This document shows positions 50,523 through 59,894 of a stretch of 64,000 nucleotides of DNA, in pieces; the first letter of the stretch is position 1; each line of letters opens with the position of its first letter. Below the pieces are notes generated by a model. That model searched no databases. It saw only the letters and a list, made by a program, of their open reading frames with translations, and was not told where the DNA came from. The translations under genes were made by a program, and so were the position numbers. This DNA is from Pelodera strongyloides (taxonomy: Eukaryota > Nematoda > Chromadorea > Rhabditida > Rhabditidae): contig JAANDG010000142.1 of the NCBI GenBank assembly GCA_036852015.1, forward strand, positions 186,001-250,000, read 5' to 3'.

Positions 50523-51613
50523 TTTTACCAGAGGAGAGGCTCTAAGATCTCGCTGAATTATGCGTCTAAAAACTCTGCTAATCTTCCAATCTTCTAAATT
50601 CTGCACAACTTTCTGCACAGCGAACCTTATGTTATGTATGGTCACCAAGTTTCAATAAGTAATTCGGATTTTTAATTCGTCTGCGCCTAAAAGTTAAAAT
50701 GTCCATTCCATTTCGTTGGCAACAATAAAGCCTTTTCCTATTCTGAATTCCCTCGAGAAAAGTCCTCAGACATTCCGAAAAAGAAAAGAAACGTCGTAAC
50801 CCTTCAAAGGAAAGGACATCAATTGACGGGCGGGCAGGAAGTATTCTTTTCAATTTTAATTTGGGAAATAACATTTCCAAAACCATATTTGTATTATATT
50901 ATATTTAATATTTAATGTTATTGAGAGTGATATATTTGTGCCCCGTGATGGCGGCATGTCATTTTATGTACAATTTTTAATCATTGCATCGTGTGTGGGG
51001 GTAATTTAATAGTGTGGAATGCTTCAAAATTCAAATCTACGTGTTTTGGAAAATTTATAGCTACAGTAGTTCGACCTAATAAAAGTATCCGCGAGGAATT
51101 CATGCAATTTTCCTCACCGATATTTCCTATTCTGAAAATTGTTTCTCCTTTCCAAAATATTATTTTCCCAATACCAAAAACAATCAAATGTTTTGTGTGA
51201 TTAATCGAGTGACGGCAATTTTTACTTGATTTTGTTATTTTTCTGTTTTATTAGTCAACCAATATTACTTGCACTTTCCATTCTCTCATGAACCAACAAT
51301 ATGTATGTTATCCAGATAATTATATTTTATTTACGCCCAGAAATATTTTATTTACTTTAAAATTAAAGCAAAATTAAAGCATAGTTTTGAAAAGAATTTA
51401 GGAGTTCTTATGTACCCTATGGTTTTCGGTGCCATTCCGGTACCCACGGGCACTCAAATTTACATTTTTTTTCATTTAATGCGGTTACTCCGAGCATATT
51501 TGAAAACAACGTGTCATATCGCTTGACATTTGGACTATACACTTGTTTCACCATTTCACAACTCGCGTGCCTTTTCGTAGAATACTGTAATTTATGTAAA
51601 TCAAGTCTTTCAG

Positions 51614-51698
51614 GGGGATTACCGGTGACTCGCGGGTACACTGTACAAGTGTATGAGGACGTAAAGCTGGTACCACCAATTTGTACTCCGCCACCACG
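51614..51698 (+). other. Candidate upstream exon (coding status uncertain)
   Basis: Bounded by TCTTTCAG and a GTATGT donor, open in one frame (VTRGYTVQVYEDVKLVPP), with phases 1 and 2 that match the next exon-like segment at 52578-52650, which in turn matches 52884. The chain would extend the CDK5 activator N-terminally, but family members start at an MG methionine inside the third segment. So these may be 5' UTR exons, an alternative N terminus, or chance. Confidence 0.3.
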
Positions 51699-51719
51699 GT
51701 ATGTTCTAAACTATTGAAA

Positions 51720-51946
51720 TACCAGACGGCTATCGCCGCCTACTCAGGCGATCCTACTAAAATGATCATATTGCATACTTATGTGAAGCGTCTGAAACGT
51801 ATCTACCAAGTTCGTGAAATAAAATTCGATAGCGCTTATTTTGAAGAGTTGCGAAAAGGGACTACTTATACCAAACGCCTGAAACGTAGAAGTCCGTTTC
51901 GTTCACGCGAACAAAATAGTAGACCCTTCAACTTTATATAATAGCT
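51720..51946. repeat. Family D repeat, copy 3
   Basis: ACCAGACGGCTATCGCCGCC at the head, then AAACGTATCTACCAAGTTCG, GCGCTTATTTTGAAGAGTTG and ACCAAACGCCTGAAACGTAG. It ends CAACTTTATATAATAG. It starts 21 bp after the possible exon donor at 51699. Confidence 0.82.
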
Positions 51947-52115
51947 TCTGTGAGAGTGTAAAGGGTAAACCAACGAAAACATTGCCCATGGTTGATTGAT
52001 GTGTATCAACGGATAACACTTACTTTTGAATTAGTACACGCATACAATGTTTGGAAATAATCCAAATGAGCTTACGGTAACGTGCTCAAGTGCTTTTTAT
52101 GCCACGATTATCCAA

Positions 52116-52360
52116 TACCGGACGGCTACGCCGCCTGAGGGCCTGAGGCGTCTTTCCATACTTATGAAACATCTACAACGTAGATGAAAATCCTGTGAAT
52201 AAAGACATAAAGACAATCACAAATAAGTCCACAATTGCATAATGCGCTTCTACTGAGCTCGACACCCTTTTTATCAGCAGGCGGAACAATTTATTTTAAT
52301 AATTTACGTAACGCACTGGGTGCTAGCGCACACTATATTTACTCTTTTATATAAGAAGAT
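52116..52360. repeat. Family D repeat, copy 4
   Basis: TACCGGACGGCTACGCCGCC followed by two GCCTGAGG units, then a diverged body. The end ACTCTTTTATATAAGAAGAT matches copy 2. Confidence 0.75.
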
Positions 52361-52577
52361 CCATTCCAATGCAAATTCCACAATACGGTAAATTCACAAT
52401 GTATGTGGAGGAAACTTAGAGCTTGTGATAAATACCCGATTATTATTGCACGAAAGTATTGATGCCAATAATACCCAAACAACGTTGGCATGCAAGATGC
52501 GCGGTTGCCGCGCGGTGTGAAGAAAAAATGTGCCAATTGCGCGCCAACTTTCCTCTTTGTATAAATCCTTATTTCAG

Positions 52578-52650
52578 AAGCGCCCGCTCGCTGGGGGTCA
52601 CTTCGTACTGTAAGCGCGGAGCGGGCTGTTTGCGTTGTGGTGACCTCAGG
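52578..52650 (+). other. Candidate 5' exon of the CDK5 activator (coding status uncertain)
   Basis: ATTTCAG acceptor, AG|GTAATT donor, no stop in the phase-2 frame (CKRGAGCLRCGDL), GC-richer than its surroundings. It may be untranslated leader. Confidence 0.3.
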
Positions 52651-52883
52651 TAATTAATTTATTAATTATCCGTAATTGCTTATGTTTCATTTTAAATTCC
52701 ATTGCTAACATCCCACTGGTGCATGAGTTATGTTTCATGAGATCAATGTGAAATTTCAGTAAAGTTATTATTTTAAAGTTATCTTTATTTTTATGTCGTG
52801 TGTGTGAATCCTCCCGGTTTTTCTTTATTCAATCAATACTTGACCTGACTTTCGTATTTTTATTAGAATTATGTTAATTTCAG

Positions 52884-52911
52884 ACCGATCGACGATTTGA
52901 GTGATTCCCTG
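52884..52911 (+). other. 5' leader of the CDK5 activator after a strong acceptor
   Basis: TTAATTTCAG ends at 52883, leaving a 28-nt leader before ATG 52912. This fits either spliced-leader addition or an upstream UTR exon. Confidence 0.55.
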
Positions 52912-53835
52912 ATGGGCGCCACACTCACATCCCCGTTGCCACACCGGCCGCCCACTTCGGTAAGAACATTTAGAGTTTCTTTATGCTTATATATTTGCCA
53001 TTGGGTTTTTTTGGCATAGTTGAAAAATTATGTATTCGGTGGGTGTCTGATTACAAGCAGATCATACTGTCTTTAATGGTTTTTGCTCTCCTTCTAGTTC
53101 TAGGACGTTGACACACGTTTTCTCCATTTTTGTGCGTTATTTTCACTTCTGTGTGTCTTTCTTACATCAAATATCTATTGTTTAACACTATATATTAATA
53201 GATTGACTGATTGGTTTATTCATGTTTAAAAAATCTGTCCAACCTTAGACAGAAACATTACCATATATCGGTCTTAATAGACAAAGCAGGTTCATGACTC
53301 ACTCCGTTAGTACTTGAAGGGCGTTAGCCTGAAATTTCATTTTACGCGGTCGACAGCTAACGACGGCGTAAACCCTGGATTAAGTGGAAGAGCGAGAGAG
53401 AAAATGACTTAAATGTGTTTTCCATAGATTACAGAGCTTCAACTTATCTTTATAGTTATAAGTTATAAGAGCCGGAGAACGTTAGCGTAGAGTCAACTAG
53501 CACGGATTATTCTTTCGAGCATGGTTCTGTCTTTCTGTGTACGTGGAATACAAAACGTGGAAACAGATATCTATCTAGACCCTAAAAGTTCCACTGCTGT
53601 TTCTGGCATCAGATATTTATTGTATTCTGACATAGCAGTATTCCATTCCTACCTTATTTGGGCTTTTTGTTTCGTAATGTCAGGCAGTAGGGGATACGTG
53701 ACTTCCCCAGCCACTCCAGCCTCCTCCTCGTCCGCTCGTTCTCTCCCTCTCTCTTTGTCTCTCCCCCTCTCTCTCTCTCTCTCGCCCCCCCCCTCCCTCT
53801 ATAGTTCTCTCTCTCTCTTTCTCTCTTTCTCTCTT

Positions 53836-53873
<38 letters not shown>

Positions 53874-56800
53874 CCGAAGTCCAAGTATGACTCATATATC
53901 ATTAGGCGCTTTTATGGTCCCTGTAATGGTCATAAAGCATTACAGCTTATCCCAGCTAAATTACCATTTATCGAAAAGTCCATTTGCAAACTAACAATTT
54001 CACGAAGACCATTCATATCCCTCTCTCTCTCATCAATAAAATTCCCCCAGTAAGAGTATCCGAATCCCGAAAATCTTGAATAAACGCCTGAAAATTGGGC
54101 CGCGGGGGCCGAATTTGTGACAGAAAACATCCACAGGAAGAGCGTCAACAACGCGCCAAAGTTCCAAAACGCAACAAAATTGGACGAAAATTCATCTTGA
54201 AAACTTTTTTTCGGGAATGGGAAAATGGATATAATGGCCGTAGTTCGATGGTTATTGTTGCCAGGCAGGACCTCTTTCTTCATATCTAAAGCACTAATTT
54301 GTTGGGGATATTTGGAAATGCTTCCTGGGACATGGGGACTTTTTTCCCTAGTTAAAATTCTCCCTAATAATTAACAGTATTGAATAGTTTACGCTTCAAG
54401 GGCGTACTTCTTTGTGTAAATGTTTATTGATACATACATCGAAACATATGCAATCAAAAGGATACCATAAGACGAACAGCTTCACAACAGTTCCTACTAA
54501 CAAGGGTCCAAACTAATTCTTTATTCAGGGGTGGTTGAATACTCTTAAAGGGAGAGGCCCACGAGAAAAAAGTTTTGCTTAATTTACTTGAACAAAATGT
54601 CCGGAATTCAAGAAATATTACTGTGAAAACCGCATTTCTTTACGCCTAGAACTCGCAGAGATATTTCGTGGCAAACAGTTCGGCCAGGTACCGTAGTCAG
54701 AAAGGTTAAAATACGTTTTTACGGTTTATGTGCATCCATTAGCACTCTTTCTCTACGTAGTAATTGTTAAACGAATGAAGAACATTGCCACCATTATAAC
54801 AAAGCGTTTCCAATACATTAACGCCCTAAATGAGCAAAAATGGATTCTGACTACGGTACCTGGCCGAGCTGCTTGCCGCGAAATATCTCTGCGAGTTCTA
54901 GGCGTAATGAAATGAGGTTTTCACAGTAATATTTCTGAAATTCCGGACATTCTGTACAAGTAAATAGGGAAAACTTTTTCTCGTGGGCCTCTCCCTTTAA
55001 AAGCTTCTGACTAGCTCCATATACGCTAACAGATAGAGTAGACAACGAGTTCCAGGTGACAAATTGCTCGATGTCTTCAGGCTAGGGCCAGAGTGTGATC
55101 GTTAACCTTCCCTTGGGAGAAAAGAAGCTCCTTGTTTTCGTATTGCTTTGGTTTTATTCGATGAATCACGTAGGTCTTCTCAGTGGAAGAATTCCCTAAT
55201 CTGAATCCAATCTTGATGGATAGACTACGTTTTCTGATGAAATCACTGGCAGAAGGGGAGCTCTATACGCAATGATATTGGAATTATAAAGAAATTTTGT
55301 TCATTATTGAATCAGAAATCAGCGAAGACCTCCAGCAAAATTTATCACGCACGCATAGATATATGCATATCGGGCATGATTGAATGCTGGACGTACAGCA
55401 TTCTCGAAAGAGTACGGCCAAAACCAAGTGTTGATTAATTTTTATTATTAAAATCTAAATATTCTCTCTTCAGGTATGCAACCATCTCTTCTCCCCGTCC
55501 GATGCTCCACTATTCGTCTCAACTAAGCGACAATCTGTTTTGGCACAAGGATGGAACTGGGGGAAGAAGAACCTCAATCCAACAGAACACAAAAAGAGTG
55601 CACATATTGGTTAGTGGGTACATTTTGAGGTTTTTTTTAAATGAAAAACTATCATTGAAACCTGGTGTCGGGCCTAGAATTAAAGGGAGAGGCCCACGAG
55701 GAAAAAGTTTGCCGCAATTTACTTGCACAGAATGTCCGGAATTTCAGAAATATTACTGTGAAAACCGTATTTCTCAAAGCCTACAACTCGCAGAGTTATT
55801 CCACGGCGGCAAACAGTTCGGCCAGGTACCGTAGTCAGAGAGGTTAAAATACGTTTGTACGGTTTATATCCGTCCATTAGCATTCTTTCTCTACCTAATA
55901 ATTGTTTAACGAATGAAGAACATTCCTCGGATTATAACTAAGCGTTTCCCTAAAATTGATTCTGACTACGGTACCTGGCCGAACAGTTTGCCGGGAAATA
56001 ACTCTGCGAGTTCTAAGCGTAAAGAAATGCGGTTTTCAAAGTAATATTTCTGAAATTCCGGACATTATGTGCAAGTAAATTGAGGAAGACTTTCTCTCGT
56101 GGGCCTCTCCCTTTAATGTTTAAAGTTGAATGTTTCGTGAAATCTTGGATAGTGTGCACCGTCGCATTAATATCCTTTGTTAGCGCGATCGCCCTAACAT
56201 AGTTTGGTTTTGATCCGAGAGCCCTTTTTCTAGTTTTCATTAATGTATTCCGTTCTAGTAGTTGAAGCGTATGCCGAATAATAAATTGCGAAGTGTTCCA
56301 TTCTATGCCAGAAATGCATCGGGCACAAACGTACAATACAGCTGTAATTACCCATGTATCGTAGGTTTTCGTATGCTGTCGGCTGCGCGATGATATATTT
56401 ATTCAATAAAAAGCATTGTTACTTACAATTGTTCCATTGCAGAGAGTCAGACGTCGAGATCAGTAGATGGTCAGACATGGAGAGCACAGAGGGAACTTCC
56501 TTACACTCAACTACCAATCACGGTAGACAGCAATCAAAATTACAGGAAATATGAACCGGAGACTACCGTAATCCCAAACTATTATAGGTACGCGGCCTTT
56601 GTGTGCTAATTATTAGACTACGCCCTTATAGTATACCAGACGGCTATCACCGCCTGACTACTACACGGGCGAAATTCACTATGTACACTTTTTTTTTCCA
56701 AAGTTTACGTAAGACTCGATTGCGCTTACTTTGTAGAGTTGCGTATACCAAACGTCTGAAACGTAGAAAAAATGGCAGACCGTTTTGGCTTGCACACGAG

Positions 56801-59800
56801 CTCCGATTCTCGTTTTATTCCTGAAAGCGAACGTTAGATATAATTTTCGTTGCCGACTCCGCTACAAACAAACCTCTCTCCTTTATTTAACAAGATAAAG
56901 CTCAGTTTTATAATGAGCACAGTATCAGTCAAAACTTTTTTTCCATTTAATTTTCCATTCCAGTATTCGCGACGAAATCAAGCGTGAGCTTTATTTGAAT
57001 CGACAGGATTTCGTGAATAACAATCTTGTTTCACCGGATGGACCCAAAGCACGGACACCCGTTAGTCCGACACATATACGGTATGGCAATTGGTTGATGG
57101 ATTTTATCAAGTAACACTTAGAATCTCTGCGTTTACGCTTCACAGTTGTATTCGTATCGATTATGCACAGAAGTTAAAGCGAAATACCGGCCGGTTTTTG
57201 AAATACATTGCGTACACCTGCAGCTTATGCAAATGACCATAAATTAGAATAAAAAATCGAGTTAAACTCGAGCAAATTAGCATAAATGCGTAAGAATTCA
57301 GTTGTTCACGATGCGTTTCAAATACCGGCCGGTATTTCGCTTTTAACATCTGTCGAATTCCAAGCCAACTTCAACGCTTGCGGATATGTGTGTGACTCTG
57401 AATCGCTGTATGTCAACTGTCAACCATGACTGATTATGATTACATATCTTACAGAGAACGATTTTAATCAATAATTGCAGGCACTCGAGTTCGTCAACAT
57501 GTAGTAGGGGCAGTACCACTTCTGCGAATTCAAATGGAATCCTAAACAGGGTCGACTTACCACCACGACCTCCATTACCCAATAATAATAATAATCACCA
57601 CACTGAGAGGAGCACCCCGGCAGTGCATACCCGACATGAGGTGAGGGCAGCCACGCAGTTAGAAAAATAAAACAAAACTTTGTATCCCAGTATAACACCC
57701 ACAGCTGTGGAAAACTATTACCATTAGCAGAAGAAAACTGTTTCAAGGATTTTCGAACTCTTTGTGCAATGCGAGATGTTTCAGTAAAATCTTTTGGGTA
57801 AGAATTGAATTGAGGCGCATTAAAATTTTCATATTATTGTGAGTCTGGGAAAATTTGGGAGCTTTCCATAAACTATAAACAGCTCAATCATAACACTGTT
57901 GGAAATAAAAAGATGATCGAGGACCACTTTAAAACTTCTTTTTAGATCGCGCGTCGGAAGACAGTAATTCAAGCGTCCACCTCGGAACTTCTTCGTGGTT
58001 TGGGCGCATTTGTGGCTAAAAGATGCCCGGTACGTAACTTACTTTATGAATGATAACAAACATGAGTAGCGTAATTTAGTAACACTTTAGAATTGAATTC
58101 ACTGGCAATCGATTCGTAACTATTGGTTTGCGTTTGGTTGCGACTAATTTTATAATGCCGATGTAATAGTATGCGGTTTTCCCCAAAATGAGCTTGTTTC
58201 CTGAGAAACACTCGTTTAAAGCGAAATACCGGCCGGTTTTTGAGACGCTTTGCGTACACCTGCTTTCTTATGCAACATATGCAAATGAGCAAAAATTAGA
58301 ATAAAAACTAGACCCCACTTTGCATAAATGCATAGGAATGCAAGTACTTGAGATTCAAAAAACGGCCGGTGCTTCGCTCTAAGAAGAAATTAGTGAGTTC
58401 AATGTAACAGATACGCTTGCAGGTCTCTCATTATGAACCAGCTCATCTCGTCATGTGGCTTCGCAGTGTCGATAGAGCACTTCTACTTCAGGTACAGATT
58501 TCTAATTTTCCCAAATCTGGACAAGTTGACAGACGTTAAAGCGGTACAATTGCTGGTTTCGGAAAAGTTTGCTGGCAATGTACTTACAGTAGTGTATGCA
58601 AATAACAGCGTGATACAGTGCAATTTTTCACTATATTATGGTCATTTTCATAGAACATAGAACATACCACGGGTGATGTAGTTGCCCAACGTATGTTTCA
58701 AAAACATTACTGAAATTATTTTCAAACATGTGTTTGTATTAATGGTAACCAGCATTATTATGCATTCTTAAATTATGTTTCAGGGCTGGCAAGATGTGGC
58801 CTTCATCAACCCGGCAAATCTCGTTTTTGTCTACATGCTAATACGTGACGTGCTACCCACAGATGACGTCATACGTTGGTTTTTTTTCTTCACTGGTTCA
58901 AGCCGTTATACAGCGCGCCGTGGGTAGAAGAAAGGGTTGCACCAATCTGTGGTGCACTGCACTCTACACTGAGAAAATTTCGCCGGTGTGCCGCATGCAA
59001 GATGCTCTGTGCCCATTGGGTGCGGGCCTTACCTGGGCGCGACACTGTTCAGCGCGCCGCCCACCACCATCCAAAGTTTCACGTTGTGAAGGTAGGGCCG
59101 CAGGTTCGCCGCAAGAGCACTGCAAGCGCGCCAATTCAAATACTTCATGTGCTAGGCAGAAATTCACACATCGCCACCCCGCGCCGTCTTTACCAAACCA
59201 AGAATGTCTATGGTAGAACGTCTCTTTCCACGTTTAGCTCAGTGCAATTCACTCAACCCCAGTCTTATCTATTTCTCTGTATACTGTATTCTATTCAGGT
59301 TCAATGGAAGAGCTACAACAGTGGGTGTTGACCTGTCTCTACATAGGATATTCATATATGGGCAATGAGATCTCCTATCCACTCAAGCCTTTCATAATGG
59401 AAGCGGTAGGGTTTACTGTGAAAATAATGCTCTACTTTTGAAATCAACCAGTTGTATCTCATATTCTGTTTCCAATTCAGTTCTATTACTGAACCCTAAA
59501 ACATTCTGTGCGTCATTTTCATGCTCTGATAACCTTCGATGATATTATTGTTGAGATACGATCCATTATAGTAGTCAAGGTAGAATTTCGAGCATTACGC
59601 CCCCCGGAATAAGCACCAAAGACACAGATGTAAAATTGTAAGATTGGCAGTAAAGACTATTTTTACATCTGTGTCTTCGATGTTTATTCCGGGAGCCGTA
59701 AATGCTCGAAGGTCTACCTCGACTTCGATGATATATTAATAATCAATTAAAACATTCAGAATCGTGACAACTTCTGGGAACGTTCTGTTGAAATCGTAAA

Positions 59801-59894
59801 TGCGAAGTCGGCTGACATGCTACGGCTCAACTCATCGTCCACCTATTTCACTGAAGTTTTCACTGAGCTCAAACAGTACGCCGAGCTCCTCTAG
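52912..59894 (+). CDS. cdka-1: Cyclin-dependent kinase 5 activator (p35/CDK5R1 family)
   Basis: Regulatory subunit that binds and activates CDK5, acting in neuronal migration, axon transport and synapse polarity; it has a cyclin-like fold without cyclin sequence. Exons 52912-52959, 55474-55609, 56443-56587, 56964-57080, 57481-57640, 57946-58029, 58423-58491, 58784-58874, 59299-59405 and 59760-59894 join in phase to 363 aa, within the p35/p39 size range. The start [16 protein letters not shown] has Gly2 and a small residue near position 6, as in the myristoylated MG start of p35. A basic patch ([15 protein letters not shown]) matches the family N-terminal region. Residues ~100-205 are Ser/Pro/Asn-rich and variable ([12 protein letters not shown]). 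The CDK5-binding domain (~205-360) shows [38 protein letters not shown], and [15 protein letters not shown], all near-identical to vertebrate p35. Introns carry TTAA MITEs and a family D repeat. It stops at TAG 59892-59894. Confidence 0.93.
53733..53872. repeat. (CT)n tract in CDK5 activator intron 1
   Basis: About 140 bp of CT with CCCC and TTTCT breaks; it creates long Ser/Leu and Arg/Glu spurious frames on both strands. Confidence 0.95.
54545..55000. mobile_element. MITE family C, 456-bp copy in intron 1
   Basis: TTAAAGGGAGAGGCCCACGA left end, TCGTGGGCCTCTCCCTTTAA right end. Arms of about 155 bp (including GTCCGGAATT, ACTGTGAAAACC and GGCCAGGTACCGTAGTCAGA) are inverted around a ~150-bp middle. 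Confidence 0.92.
55680..56116. mobile_element. MITE family C, 437-bp copy in intron 2
   Basis: Same ends and internal blocks as 54545-55000, with small indels such as CACGGCGGCAAACAGTTCGG. It fills more than half of the 833-bp intron. Confidence 0.92.
56633..56896. repeat. Family D repeat, copy 5, in intron 3
   Basis: TACCAGACGGCTATCACCGC head, GCGCTTACTTTGTAGAGTTG and ACCAAACGTCTGAAACGTAG body blocks, and an AT-rich end CTTTATTTAACAAGATA. Confidence 0.8.
57174..57346. mobile_element. MITE family A, copy 8, in intron 4
   Basis: TTAAAGCGAAATACCGGCCG left, CCGGCCGGTATTTCGCTTTTAA right, core TGACCATAAATTAGAATAAA. Confidence 0.9.
58216..58382. mobile_element. MITE family A, copy 9, in intron 6
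   Basis: TTAAAGCGAAATACCGGCCG left, ACGGCCGGTGCTTCGCTCTAA right. It ends about 40 bp before the exon 7 acceptor. Confidence 0.87.
58875..59298 (+). other. GC-rich intron 8 of the CDK5 activator with open reading through
   Basis: This 424-nt intron is unusually GC-rich, and two overlapping plus-strand frames of 123 and 151 codons cross it (for example [18 protein letters not shown] Cys/Arg/His-rich text). The splice sites (C|GTTGGT and TATTCAG) are supported because joining them restores the family sequence [11 protein letters not shown] in phase. The open frames are probably compositional. Confidence 0.4.
59575..59723. mobile_element. Inverted-repeat element in intron 9
   Basis: GTCAAGGTAGAATTTCGAGC at the left pairs with GCTCGAAGGTCTACCTCGAC at the right. 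GGAATAAGCACCAAAGACAC and AGATGTAAAA pair with the inner right arm. About 149 bp, with a loop of some 25 bp. Confidence 0.85.

Larger units (their letters stand above)
45041..52883. other. Intergenic region between FTSJ1 and the CDK5 activator
   Basis: About 7.8 kb without a certain gene. A GC-rich patch at ~46150-46750 has overlapping open frames of 77-112 codons; none shows a known motif, though an ATG at 46652 heads a short Arg-rich frame. The rest holds CT/GA tracts (47719, 49075, 50472), family D repeats (49924, 51720, 52116) and short inverted repeats (49678-49745). Two exon-like segments at 51614-51698 and 52578-52650 may belong to the 5' part of the next gene. Confidence 0.55.

Noticed and set aside
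52912..59894. CABLES1/2 (cyclin-like CDK substrate) identity for the gene
   Set aside because: The [23 protein letters not shown] and [15 protein letters not shown] blocks and the MG start are those of p35/CDK5R1, not of CABLES proteins.
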